Below, piece after piece: positions 44,241-54,182 of a stretch of 64,000 bases of DNA. The stretch is taken from contig JAGPNK010000001.1 of NCBI GenBank assembly GCA_020746835.1, positions 4,216,001 to 4,280,000 on the forward strand. The letters are read 5' to 3'. Origin of the DNA: Stachybotrys elegans (taxonomy: Eukaryota > Ascomycota > Sordariomycetes > Hypocreales > Stachybotryaceae). The notes below the pieces were generated by a model. The model ran no database searches. It saw nothing but the letters and a program-made list of their open reading frames with translations, and had not been told where the DNA came from. The position numbers and the translations under genes were made by a program. Every line of letters starts with the position of its first letter. Position 1 is the first letter of the stretch.

Positions 44241-45905
44241 TCACGCCTGTTCTCCATTGGCTTCTTCTGCTGCTGCTTCGTCGCGGCATCGCTTGCACAT
44301 GCACCAGCCACCAAGACTTCCCCTGGCCCATTCACGACGTTCCCGCACAGGAAGGCTGATGTCGCAATAGTGGTTCAATATTTCCTCGCCACGCTTGATC
44401 CCGCCGCGTCGTGGTCCAACAATGCGCTCCTCCCGAGCCTTGAGGACCATGTGACCACCCCACTCCCAGGTTACGTTTGGGTCACAATCATGGTTGGCGA
44501 GACACCAGTACGGATGGATAGCGGCGACGTCGGGACGGCCATCGCGAGGGTTCTTGCGGGCAGAGGCGGTGCCGCGGAATTTGGCATAGAGAGTGTTGAG
44601 CACCCACAAGTCATACTGGGCAAGGGTTGCATAGATATCAATGTCCATCTTCTCCAAGATGTGGAGCGGGGTCTCGATGTTATACTTGAATGAAAACGGC
44701 AAGGTCCACTCTGGAGGAGGACCGGCCTTGGGGGATACGTTGATATCGTTGGATCGGCTTGAAACGAAGTCGCCCCAGATGTACTTGACCTCTCTCACAT
44801 CCAGTGGATGCACTTCCTGGTGCGCAGCCAGGGCCAGGACGCGGGACAAGAGCAAGAGGTAGAGCGTCTCGTCGGCTTCGCGGGCACTCGGATCCTTGGC
44901 TATGGCATCAACGTCCTTGTCGCAGACAGCGGGGTGGTAGCGGTCCTGGGCTTCGTCGTGGCATTTCTGCCCACAAAAGACGGTGTCAGCGCAGTCCTCG
45001 CAGCCGACGGCCTGCTGTTCGCTACCCAGAGGCGGTAACTCGGAGCTGCAGGCGTCGCAAACCGAGTCCTTCAGTCGGTTGTTGGCGGTAAGGAGCGAAT
45101 ATTCCTCGAGGACAACCTCGCCAGGCTCTATGTCCTCGACAGCGAAAACGCCGAGCTGCTGACAGGTTGGAATGACTTCATATCCGTCTGTGTCGCTCGC
45201 GCCCTCAAGAAGCACAGGAAGGGTGGCGGCTTGCACAGCGCACTTGGGAGCCATGGTCTTGAGGTCGGCATTCAGGGTTTCCAGCGACTCGGGTGCAAAG
45301 CGGTCTGGCTCGTGGTCGTTCCACGGGTACACCTCTCTTCGCACGAGGCCACGGTCAGGAAGCTCGTTGATATCGAAGTCGGAGCGGCGGAGCTTTAGGC
45401 GAGCGACTGTGTCGATATTGTCCTTGGTATCAAGCAGCTCCCGGTTGTTCTCGCGGACGCGAAGGCCGCGCTCACAGAACTGGGCAGCACTCTTGAGGCT
45501 ACCACAAAGCAGAAGACTCAGGGAGAGTATCTGATAAGCGCGGACAGAGCCGATAAGAGCCATGTGTTGGACGGCTTGACGACCCTCGTCGGGGCCGGGG
45601 CTGAGCTTGGAGGACCATTCGTCGGCAAGTGAGCCAAAAGCCAGGACATCGGGCACGGGGGCTCCGATACGAAGGAGGAGAGTCTCGACAGCATTTTCAT
45701 GGTACTCAAATCCCTCGTTGGCGACCTCATCAGAGAGGAGCAGAGCACGGTATGCATCGCCGGCAGCAAGGTCAGGATACCCCAGGTCAGAATACACGAC
45801 GGCCCTCTCGAGGTATAGGATCAGGTCGTAGGGCAGGCTGACGAGACCCTCGGTCAGCTGCTCCCGGCGATCAAGGAGCTGTTCATGACAAGCCTGCTGG
45901 TCCAT
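44241..45905 (-). CDS. SET domain protein with embedded MYND-like zinc cluster and helical N-terminus (SMYD-like)
   Basis: Predicted 554-aa single-exon protein, probably a lysine methyltransferase. The frame is open 129 codons further upstream, but that part is Pro/Ser/Leu-rich leader-like sequence, so I start at MDQQACHEQLLDRREQL (45905). Residues 1-160 are helical and TPR-like (DLILYLERAVVYSDLGYPDLAAGDAYRALL; a second helical pair near 115-150). The SET region starts near 245 (GVFAVEDIEPGEVVLEE). It is split by a Cys cluster at about 283-328 (CDAC, CEDC, FCGQKC, HPAVC), the MYND-type arrangement of SMYD enzymes. Core SET motifs are NHDCDPNV (about 471-478, NHxCxPN) and GEEILNHYC (about 506-514). 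A post-SET-like CMCKRC follows (535-540). All catalytic landmarks are present. Substrate is unknown; SMYD proteins modify histones and many other proteins. Confidence 0.85.
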   Translation of the reverse strand: MDQQACHEQLLDRREQLTEGLVSLPYDLILYLERAVVYSDLGYPDLAAGDAYRALLLSDEVANEGFEYHENAVETLLLRIGAPVPDVLAFGSLADEWSSKLSPGPDEGRQAVQHMALIGSVRAYQILSLSLLLCGSLKSAAQFCERGLRVRENNRELLDTKDNIDTVARLKLRRSDFDINELPDRGLVRREVYPWNDHEPDRFAPESLETLNADLKTMAPKCAVQAATLPVLLEGASDTDGYEVIPTCQQLGVFAVEDIEPGEVVLEEYSLLTANNRLKDSVCDACSSELPPLGSEQQAVGCEDCADTVFCGQKCHDEAQDRYHPAVCDKDVDAIAKDPSAREADETLYLLLLSRVLALAAHQEVHPLDVREVKYIWGDFVSSRSNDINVSPKAGPPPEWTLPFSFKYNIETPLHILEKMDIDIYATLAQYDLWVLNTLYAKFRGTASARKNPRDGRPDVAAIHPYWCLANHDCDPNVTWEWGGHMVLKAREERIVGPRRGGIKRGEEILNHYCDISLPVRERREWARGSLGGWCMCKRCRDEAAAEEANGEQA

Positions 45906-46290
45906 AGCAGGAGGAGCTGGGCTCGATTCGGTGTGTGGGAAGGATGAAGAAGGGTGGGGGAGGGGAGAGCTGGCGGGCAGACCAAGCGAGGCTGCTTGGA
46001 TACGGCATGAGAAGATGAAAGAAAGCAAAGCTTGGAAGAAGCAGTATGAGGAGCGCCGTGAGAGGCGGGGCAGAAGCGGAGGAGGAGGAGGGGAGGAGGG
46101 TGAGGAGGGTGAGGAGGAAGTGAGGGTAAGATAAGAAAGGCGATGTGAAGGGGAGGGAAAGAGAAGAAGAAGCCCAGGAGGGATGCGGATGCGGATGCGG
46201 GTGCAGACGCCTGGCACCAAGCAGGGCAGGAAACACAACGGCACACCTTCCCCAGCGAGGCAACTGAACCGCGCAACACGACACCCACCC

Positions 46291-46320
46291 ACCTGATATT
46301 ACCTGATACTACCTGATGCT
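46291..46320 (+). repeat. Three tandem copies of a 10-bp unit (ACCTGATANT-like)
   Basis: ACCTGATATT, ACCTGATACT and ACCTGATGCT follow one another exactly, 386 bp upstream of the SET-MYND start. They could be a promoter element or chance slippage. Confidence 0.85.
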
Positions 46321-46664
46321 TGATGCCGGAGCCACCACCAAGACCAATGGGCTTTGCGGCCTCGGAGAGGGATAGTGCAGGGCAGTCAGTACCCTGGCAG
46401 GCAGAAGGCAGTGGGCAACGCCAGTGAGAGAGAGGAAAATTTTTGAATAGGAAAGAAATAGCAGGGGGATAAAACTACAGTGATTGCCCGGGCAGTAGTT
46501 GCGCCCTTGCCCCAGAAGCCCGACCCGCATCGCCACCGGGACGAGATGGCCTGGTTCAAGAGCACAAATTACGCCGCTGCATCTGACGGGGGACGTGGGG
46601 AAGCAGAGGATGTGGACATTATTGGCCGTGGCTCGGAACTACATAACTTTCGGGGGAACCATCG

Positions 46665-46691
46665 CAGCAGCAGCAGCAGCAGCAGCAGCAG
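46665..46691 (+). repeat. (CAG)9 microsatellite
   Basis: Nine uninterrupted CAG units in intergenic DNA. The short open frame running through it has no other support. Confidence 0.95.
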
Positions 46692-48450
46692 TATGTCAGG
46701 AGAGGAAATCGAAAGAGTTCTTCTGCACAGATTAGATGAACCAGGGCAAAGGACGAATAGGATGCCATAACGTGCAAAGGGTTGCTTGCTTGGTGGGCTC
46801 GAATGACCCACCGAGACCCTGAATTTTTTGGCGACAAAAAAAAAACACACACAGAAAATGCCTGGAGGGGTACCGACTTGGGTACTATGTAAGCAGGTAG
46901 GAACTGGCGGAGGTAATTGTAGCATGATAGATGATAGGTTAGTAGTGGAGGGGCCTTGAATCATTCGAGCCAACCCCTCGCCCAAGCAGCAGCCAATCGA
47001 CAGGCGCAAACGGGCATGGTCGACGCAGTATGACGAGCTCCCACGGTCATAACGGGCCTCTCGGCAGCGCCCGAGGGAAGGGGTCTCAGGGGTCTATCGA
47101 CAGGGTTCGGTGCGCTCTGGATTGTCAGCTGTCCTCTGGCGCCAGGATGATGGCCGGGGCAGCGACGAGGACGAAGACGAAGACGAAGACGAGGCGGCGA
47201 GTGTGGTGGGCAGCCTCGCTATCCTCTTCAAATGTATCTTCGCACAAGTCGTACCGGATCATTTACATGTACCGCTTATGTGAAAGGGACAGCCCAGAGA
47301 AAAGAGGGTAAAATAAAATAAAATAAGCCCGAGCGAGGCATCAAAGTTTGTGACGGACGTTGGCTCGAGGTCAACGTCGCCGACAGCCGCCGGAGCATCT
47401 ATTCCGGGTGGATCCTGGACCCTGAAGTCCTGCCCCTCCTTCTCTCTTGGTCTCTTGCTTCTGCGCTGTCATTTCCACCCCCCTTTGAACTGGTTTCTTG
47501 CTAAACTTGTTGCTATTCCCAAGGGTCCACGAAGGGGGTCCCATGCCCAGCATGTCTTTTTAGCCTCAAGAGACCTGTTCTAGGCCAAGGCAGCGTGCAT
47601 AGTGGGGAAGGGGAGGGGTCACGACACGAATACGGATCGAGGAGGGGTAATGTTCGGAGGGTACTCCGTCCACAGCGACGACTGGCACCTGCTTGTATGT
47701 AAGTAGGGATTCGCGATATGCATCTCCACGGGCGTGCCTCTGGTGGGGGTCACATGATGGTGCATTTCCATTTCGGGCTCCCACGATCTTCCCGCCCATG
47801 GCCAGCCAGCGGGATCGACAGCAGCCAGCTGCCCTGGTGGGTTCGTGCGATAACAACGCTGTCATATGCCGTCCTTCTTGATGTCGTACATTGGCTGTCC
47901 AGGCTGTGTGAAGAGATAAGCTCTTGGACCCTGGAGAGTAAGGACGCCTCGGGTTGGTGGAGGGGACGGCCCCTGGACCTGCAGCTTCTCAGTCATTCGC
48001 CGATAATAAGGGGAAAGTCGTCGCATCTGACGACACTATGACAAGCAAACAGTCGCAAACGGAGCTGGCACCTCCGTGTGAGCCCATCAAGCAGGGCATC
48101 CGAATAGGGGCGCCTATTCGGCGCCCGGTCAATGCATCCGCGAATGGACTTGTTGTGTTTCCGTAAATCATTCCATGTTGATAAGCACGGGACGAGAACC
48201 ACATTCTTTGCCATGGACATATACTTTGCGCCTCGCGAAGCCAAATGCGCGTCACGTTGGCGCGGCTGATGTGCTTCTGACGACAGAATGATAGCAAACC
48301 GCAAGCATGCCCTGATTTGGATCAAAGAGCAAGCTAATGACTTGTGCAGTAGGCAGGCGGGAAGCTTTATGAATCATTCATTGATTTTGTTGCAACTACG
48401 GATACTAAAAGGGAAAGCCCCGCTACAACATAGTCGGGCACATGGTCAGA

Positions 48451-48472
48451 TCCCTTTCCCTTTCCCTTTCCC
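48451..48472 (+). repeat. (TCCCTT)n microsatellite
   Basis: About 3.7 tandem copies of a 6-bp unit made only of C and T on this strand; intergenic. Confidence 0.85.
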
Positions 48473-49064
48473 AAGCTATTGACTTAGTAACACAATGTCA
48501 TGATGTCATAGCTTGTCCGCCCTCCACATCACCAAGGCGGGTTAATTAGAACAGTCGGATAAGGATGAAAGTTAGAAGCAGCAACACTCCTCCAGAAAAT
48601 AATCGTCAGTACGGAGTAGTAACATGATAATCGGCTTCTTCTTCCTCTTCCTTCCCATCCAAAGTCCCCGGTTCCAGGTGGATCAGTATCAATCCGGGCA
48701 GAAAGGGGCCGTGCCCATTGACGTGACATAGGGCCAATGAAATCACCTCCCCCGTGCTAATGCTCCGCTTTCTGGGCTGAGTTCTCCTCTCAGGCCACGT
48801 CCAAATCCATCTCGGCCGACAGCCTGGCACCGTCTGCTCACGGGAAGAACACTGCAGTCCAAAAAATCCGAGATCCGACAAGGACAAGATGACACTAAGG
48901 GCAATGTGGAGGAGTAGACACGATGCTAGATTCATGCTATTTGTTGAAAGTCCCGGCAGGTTGATAACTTGCTGAATGTTCCGGACGGCGTTGGATTCAC
49001 ACGTGCCATACCAATAAGCGCTAGGCTTATGATGGAATGCCTCTTCGCCCTGCCTTGAGCACCG

Positions 49065-49088
49065 GAACATCTGAACATCTGAACATCC
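49065..49088 (+). repeat. Three tandem copies of GAACATCT
   Basis: Two exact copies and a third ending in CC, in intergenic DNA with no gene assigned nearby. Confidence 0.85.
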
Positions 49089-50705
49089 TTCTAGACTCTA
49101 GGGCTCCGTAATGTCCGTTATTATGTCGACAGAGGGAGACCCCATTAGCGACCGTAACACAAGCAGCATCTTATCCACAAGTCGTACGGATAGTGGGCCA
49201 GAGCCACCCGTCACGTCTGCTTCAATACAAAGAATATTTACGGGAAATGTGCTAAGTTGGTGCAAGCCACCACATGGCCTCAACCAGCGCATCGGCCCAT
49301 CCATTTCTGCTAGGGGCACTTCCCAGCTCGAAGAATCCGCATCTAGAACTATATCACCTGCGTGCCGCCATGCAGTGACGGTGCACGGCTGGACGGTGAG
49401 CGCTCGTGGCAGGGATTGGATCGGACGCCGGGAGCTGGGCCTAGTCTCCGACACGACGGGGTCAGGATCAGAACCTTGTTGCAGAATGGCATGTGATAGT
49501 TTCCGGCCGTGTGCAGTGTACCTACGTGATGTGTCAGGCCATTGTATTTGCAGCTGATACGATGAAGAAGAGGAAGAAAAGAAGAAGAGGAAACTATGTA
49601 TACCATCATGTTATCGGGTCCATCGCACCATTGCGTCATATTCAAGCATTCCATCACTGCTCCAAGGGAAAGCCCCACGTGCGTTTTGGCAACCGCCACC
49701 GCACACATGCACCAATCCTTCTCCTCCTCCTTATCTGCCTCAGCATTTGTCAGTCGACGCCCTTGATCTACCCGTCATCATAATCATGTTTCCTGTAGGT
49801 TACAGCGTAACTTATTCTGACAATATACATAGAATTTTTTGAATTTTTTATTTTCCGTTTTCCCGCGCATCTGTGCAACGTATCCGATTCGCGAGGCGAA
49901 GCATCCGTGCATCCCGTGGTATCCGCATCCCGCGCCAGGATTGCTTATTACAGCATGATGAGCAGGAAACACATCACCAAGAAAGAAAAAGGAAAAAAGA
50001 AAAGAAAAGAGATAACCAAATAATATCTTCTAATGAACAGCCCTAATTTCTTTCACTGCGATATGCGACTGTATTTTTGAATGAATGAGCAGTGTGTCGA
50101 TCCTCTTCGTGTTTTATTTCTATTTCTATTTTTGATGTATTTTTGTTTTTAATTTTTTGCCGATTTTTTTCTTTTACCCCTCCATGCTTTTCCACATCGA
50201 AGCTCATCGACCCCGCCTATGGAAATAGCTCGCCCGCCAGAGTAAAACACAGCGTCTTTTAACTCATCAGGTTTAAACTCTCCCCTCGCACTCCCCCTTC
50301 TTTTGTTCCGTTCCCTTCCATCCTTATCTCTAAACCATCCACGTCGCAATACATACCAAGAAACACACAGCACACGACACACAACAAAGGTCTGCCCATC
50401 GCCCCATGCACGCAACCAACACCCCCAATACAACATGTCCTTCTGCTGCCGTTTACTTCCATATCCGCTCCATTATCCCATCCACCCTCCCTCCCCTCCT
50501 TCTTGGGGTAGTGTCGCCGATCTAGACCGAACTCGCCTAGCTAATCAAGCCACAGTTTCTCTGTCTCACCCAAACAACACATCCTCACGGCCATTGCCAT
50601 CGTCAGCGCTTCCATCTCTCAGCTTTGCGTGACAGAGACAAGAGACAAGAGACACAGAAAGTGCACACTTGCACCGCGCTCTGGCCCCTAACCTCCCAAC
50701 CATCT

Positions 50706-50730
50706 CTCCTCCTCCTCCTCCTCCTCCTCC
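50706..50730 (+). repeat. (CTC)8 tract in the 5' leader of phosphogluconolactonase
   Basis: A trinucleotide run ending 28 nt before the start codon, in a pyrimidine-rich leader. It could influence promoter or translation strength. Confidence 0.9.
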
Positions 50731-50758
50731 ACCTCCGCCTCTTCGTCCTTCATCCACC

Positions 50759-51544
50759 ATGCCCAAGACCAATCCGAACCTCTTTGCCTTCCCGGCCGTC
50801 GACGCCCTCGCGCCCGCCCTGCGCTCCTACATCATCCAGAGCCAGGCCGCCGGCTTCTCCCGCCACAACACCTTCAAGGTCGCCGTCTCGGGCGGCTCCC
50901 TCCCCAAGACGCTCGCTGCCGCCCTTCTCGCCCCTTCCTCGGGCCCCGACGACGTCGTCGACTGGTCCCGCTGGGAAATCTTCTTCGCCGACGAGCGCGC
51001 CGTGCCCCTCGACCACCCAGACTCCAACTACGCCCTCCTCAAGGCCGAGCTGCTCGACAAGCTTCCCGCCGACGGCCCCAAGCCCGCCGTCCACCCCATC
51101 AACACCACCTACCTCGACGACGTCCAGGAGCTCGCCGACCAGTACGAGCAGGTCCTCGTCGGTAGCTTCGCCAGCCGCGATTCCGTCCGCCTGCCCATAT
51201 TCGACCTGCTCCTGCTCGGCTGCGGACCCGACGGCCACACGTGCTCGCTCTTCCCCGGACACGCTCTCCTGCGCGAGACGAGCGCATGGGTCGCCCCCAT
51301 TGAGGACTCTCCCAAGCCGCCCCCCAAGCGCATAACCCTTACCATGCCCGTCGTCACCCACGCCGTTCGCATCGCCTTTGTCGCCACCGGCGGCGGCAAG
51401 AAGGAGATTATGAAGCAGATCTTCGACTCCAACGACGGGCTCCCTTGCACCCTGGTGAACGAGGCTGGCGGAGATCGCGTCAGCTGGTTCGTCGACGAGC
51501 CTGCCGTCGAAGGTGTCCTCTTCCCCAGGAGGGCATTCTTGTGA
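50759..51544 (+). CDS. 6-phosphogluconolactonase (SOL/PGLS family)
   Basis: Predicted 261-aa cytosolic enzyme, single exon. It hydrolyses 6-phosphoglucono-delta-lactone to 6-phosphogluconate, the second step of the oxidative pentose phosphate pathway that supplies NADPH. Start at 50759 (CACCATGCCC); the same frame extends upstream only through the CTC leader. Family motifs are all present: FKVAVSGGSLPKTLA near residue 40, WEIFFADERAVPLDHPDSNY near 75-95, FDLLLLGCGPDGHTCSLFPGH near 145-165 (active-site loop), RITLTMPVV, and the late VSWFVDEPA segment. Length is as expected (yeast Sol3/Sol4 about 250). The SRH/NF core binding residues look intact, so the protein should be active. The upstream neighbour (SET-MYND) is unrelated. 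Confidence 0.94.
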   Translation: MPKTNPNLFAFPAVDALAPALRSYIIQSQAAGFSRHNTFKVAVSGGSLPKTLAAALLAPSSGPDDVVDWSRWEIFFADERAVPLDHPDSNYALLKAELLDKLPADGPKPAVHPINTTYLDDVQELADQYEQVLVGSFASRDSVRLPIFDLLLLGCGPDGHTCSLFPGHALLRETSAWVAPIEDSPKPPPKRITLTMPVVTHAVRIAFVATGGGKKEIMKQIFDSNDGLPCTLVNEAGGDRVSWFVDEPAVEGVLFPRRAFL

Positions 51545-52037
51545 GCGGCCAACTCATAGCTGGCGCCCGCCCATTATTATGGTTGCCTTAATCACCAGCC
51601 GGGCACGGCACCCGCCCTCCCTCCGTTCGCTGCTGCTGATATACGTCGTTCGCCCCCCTCCCTCCCCCTTCCTCCCCCATAGACTTTATTCCCCGGAAGA
51701 GCTCCGGCTCGACATGTTTTGGTATCGGATCATTAGAGCCACAATCCCCCCAAAAAGACATTTCTGGCATGGCCAACCACCTGTCGTTTACCGAGAGCAA
51801 GAGATGGGAGGGGAACGCTTTGGATAACTCATTCGCTAAAGGCGTGCTTGTTGATATCCCGTGTTTAGCTGTCATGGTGTTGTGTCTGTTCTTAGGAGCT
51901 AGAGTAGCCATACACTTTGCCTTATCCATCTCAATCTCTATGCAGGTGCCATGCATGTCTTGGGGGTCTTCGTCTGTCAAATGGGGTATCACATCTAACG
52001 CTGTGCCATTATTCGTCATTAATCGGTCATTGCCCTC
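51545..52037. other. Gene-free interval, convergent 3' UTRs
   Basis: 493 bp between the phosphogluconolactonase stop and the stop of the next minus-strand gene. Pyrimidine-rich at 51640-51680; no supported frame. Confidence 0.45.
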
Positions 52038-53420
52038 CTACACACTCCGCCAAATGGCCCCAGCTCTCGGCGCATCGTCGGCATCGTCCTCCCGGTTCAT
52101 TCTTCTGATCCATTCGTCCTCCCTCGCCAAGGCCTCCTGCTGCATTTCGTCCATGATGGTGAGCTCCGCTAGCATATCGAGAACCAGGCTCTTTAACCCA
52201 CCCATCATTCGCCCGAGGCTGGACACTTGCCCTTCCCCGTCCTCTGGGATCGGCTCGATGCTTTGAAGCTGCCTTTGCCACCCATCCAGCTTGCGAATCA
52301 TGCTGGCGCATTCCTCGCCCCATGATGCATCCAGCTCACCGATGAAGAGGGCGTCCACCTCCTTGCTCATCGCCAGGGAGCTATCCTTACGCGCCTCCTC
52401 GACTTCGCATACGCCGCTTATCCAGCGCTCGAATCGCTTGACCACGCGAGCATAGCGCCCGCCTGGCTCGCTCAACGACCACACTCCCTTGGCGACAGCA
52501 TCCAGATGCTGTATCTTCTCCTCCAGGTCCAGGCCGCTGCCCCACTGGCGGAGAACCAGAGCATTCTCGTCCTCCCGGCTTGCCCTTTCCTGGTCGGACA
52601 GCGTCTTGCCAGCACGGGCGAGCTTCTCGAAGCGTTCGCCAAGCTTATCCTTGGCACTGGCATGCCACTGCTCCTCCACCGTTGTAGCATCGCGGTCCAG
52701 TAGATGCAGCTGCAGCAACTCTCCTTGCAGCCTACTCGTCTCGGCCGACGCAGCAACGTTGGCGGGCAGCTTCGACGGTGACGGGGGTGCCAGGTAGGAC
52801 GAAGTCAGGGGCTTCGGTGCCAGGTTTTTGGCCGGCGAGAAGTGTTGTTGCAAGGTGGTGAATGCCGGCCTGAGTCGAGGCTGTGGCTGCGAGGATGCAG
52901 ACGATGCCGTGGCGGCAGTCTTGTCGACCGATGCCTTTCTCGCATGTAGGGAGCGGGTGGTCGTCGTTGTCGTCGTCGTCGTCGAAGAACTTGCGCTCGA
53001 CTGGCTCTGCGATGGAGCCCGCAGGATTGTCGCTCCGCTGACGCTCGTCACTGTACTCTTTGCACGCGTGTGTGTCGGTACTCGCCGAGGCTGGGGCGAT
53101 TCTCCGTCCGCTGACGAAGGGCGGCGAGTAGCAGTCGGTCTCGTGACCGTCGTGGACGGGGGATAATGGGAGGCATCTCTCCTGCCAGGCTCCTGAGTGG
53201 AAGCGTTTGGCCGCTGCCGGATGGATGGCTTTCGATCTGCTGCGCCTGAAACGACCCTGCCGCTGCGTAGGACAGTCGAGGTGTCTGACCGCTGGATAGG
53301 CTTATTGACAGGGAGTCGGCTGGGTGATGCGTTGACTCGGCTCGTCTTCGAATCCTGGGCGGGTTCAGAAGAGGGCGTGGGCGGTTTCCGTATTGACCGC
53401 GACCTTGGTATGGCAGACAT
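52038..53420 (-). CDS. Unknown protein: basic disordered N-terminus, helical C-terminus
   Basis: Predicted 460-aa single-exon protein that I cannot assign to a named family. Residues 1-225 are basic and rich in Ser, Pro, Thr and Arg, with SRSIRKPPTPSS, RRPSSADGESPQPRR and a nine-Thr run encoded by an ACG/ACC-type microsatellite. Residues 226-450 are strongly helical: ETSRLQGELLQLHLLDRD, VEEQWHASAKDKLGERFEKLA, DLEEKIQHLDAVAKGVWSLSEPGGRYARVVKRFERWI, then MIRKLDGWQRQLQSIEPIPEDG and LVLDMLAELTIMDEMQQEALAREDEWIRR. The helical half has the even, non-random quality of a conserved domain. The layout of a basic unstructured arm followed by coiled coil resembles microtubule-associated proteins such as the HAUS8 subunit of augmin, but this is only an architectural analogy. 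The start at 53420 is the first Met of the frame. Confidence 0.75.
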   Translation of the reverse strand: MSAIPRSRSIRKPPTPSSEPAQDSKTSRVNASPSRLPVNKPIQRSDTSTVLRSGRVVSGAADRKPSIRQRPNASTQEPGRRDASHYPPSTTVTRPTATRRPSSADGESPQPRRVPTHTRAKSTVTSVSGATILRAPSQSQSSASSSTTTTTTTTTRSLHARKASVDKTAATASSASSQPQPRLRPAFTTLQQHFSPAKNLAPKPLTSSYLAPPSPSKLPANVAASAETSRLQGELLQLHLLDRDATTVEEQWHASAKDKLGERFEKLARAGKTLSDQERASREDENALVLRQWGSGLDLEEKIQHLDAVAKGVWSLSEPGGRYARVVKRFERWISGVCEVEEARKDSSLAMSKEVDALFIGELDASWGEECASMIRKLDGWQRQLQSIEPIPEDGEGQVSSLGRMMGGLKSLVLDMLAELTIMDEMQQEALAREDEWIRRMNREDDADDAPRAGAIWRSV

Positions 53421-54182
53421 GATGGAATTGGGCTGGAATGTCTGATCCAGGCCGTTGTTGGGATTGTAGGTGAAGGGTCAACAATAGATTGGTTGTTTAT
53501 TTGGAGTGGACGACGCAGCCAATCAATCCACCACCCCTGTGTGCCTTCTACCAACCTGAATGCATTAGCAGGTGGGCAGCAGGACCCGCAGGTCCCGTGT
53601 GTACATACATATGCCTTTGACACTTGGGTGTTTGGTGGGGCGGCGTTTTTTCAGTGACATGACAAGCACGGACGCTCCAATATTGGTATCTCGACTATGT
53701 AGTATTCTTGTTCGGCAATGTCTGAGTACAGTAGGCGGGCTTAATACGATCATCATCTCACAAAGGCCGACACTCTGAAAAGCCATAGCTGGAATTTGAA
53801 ACACCTCCCTCGCACACATTGTTGTTTTGAATTAGGGTATAGATACAATCTCGTGGCTGGAGCCGCTTCTTATGTACATGAGAAGAGAATGTGTCAAGTG
53901 ATATGTCTCGAAATCTTTCACGTCGCATTTGCGAGGTGCCCAGGTATTTCCTCCATTCCGCACAGCTAAAAACCGCCTGCTGTTATATCAGCAAATCTGT
54001 CAAACAAAGGAAACCTCCCCATATGGGTGACATTGTACACTGCCTCTTGCAGTCAGTTCCCACCTTCTAAATGGCGTCAGGTTTGTCTCGTCTGCCCTGT
54101 CTAAACCATGTCCCAGTCCATGTTCGTGTCTTTCGTCGTTAATTACAGTACATTAAAAAAAGATGGTTGGTAACCAGTGTGA
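53421..54182. other. Gene-free interval between two minus-strand genes
   Basis: 762 bp holding the promoter of the 52038-53420 gene and the 3' UTR of the 54183-56138 gene. No supported frame; ordinary base composition. Confidence 0.45.

Larger units (their letters stand above)
45906..50758. other. Gene-free interval (4.9 kb) between SET-MYND and phosphogluconolactonase genes
   Basis: A divergent intergenic region. The first 390 bp are the presumed SET-MYND leader. Repeats listed separately lie at 46291, 46665, 48451 and 49065. A TACGGAGTA motif lies at 48610-48618. Frames of up to about 150 codons read as random peptides. AT-rich homopolymer stretches near 49840-49860 and 50110-50170 and a pyrimidine-rich end mark the approach to the next gene. 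Confidence 0.4.

Noticed and set aside
45906..46292. In-frame N-terminal extension of the SET-MYND protein
   Set aside because: The extra 129 codons are Ser/Pro/Leu-rich, unlike the conserved protein, and look like a pyrimidine-rich leader read on the antisense of purine repeats.
48606..49070. 154-codon minus-strand frame with a hydrophobic stretch
   Set aside because: No family motif, no neighbouring exon, and surrounded by simple repeats.
50750..51361. 203-codon minus-strand frame opposite phosphogluconolactonase
   Set aside because: Gly/Val/Glu-rich antisense shadow of an unambiguous enzyme gene.
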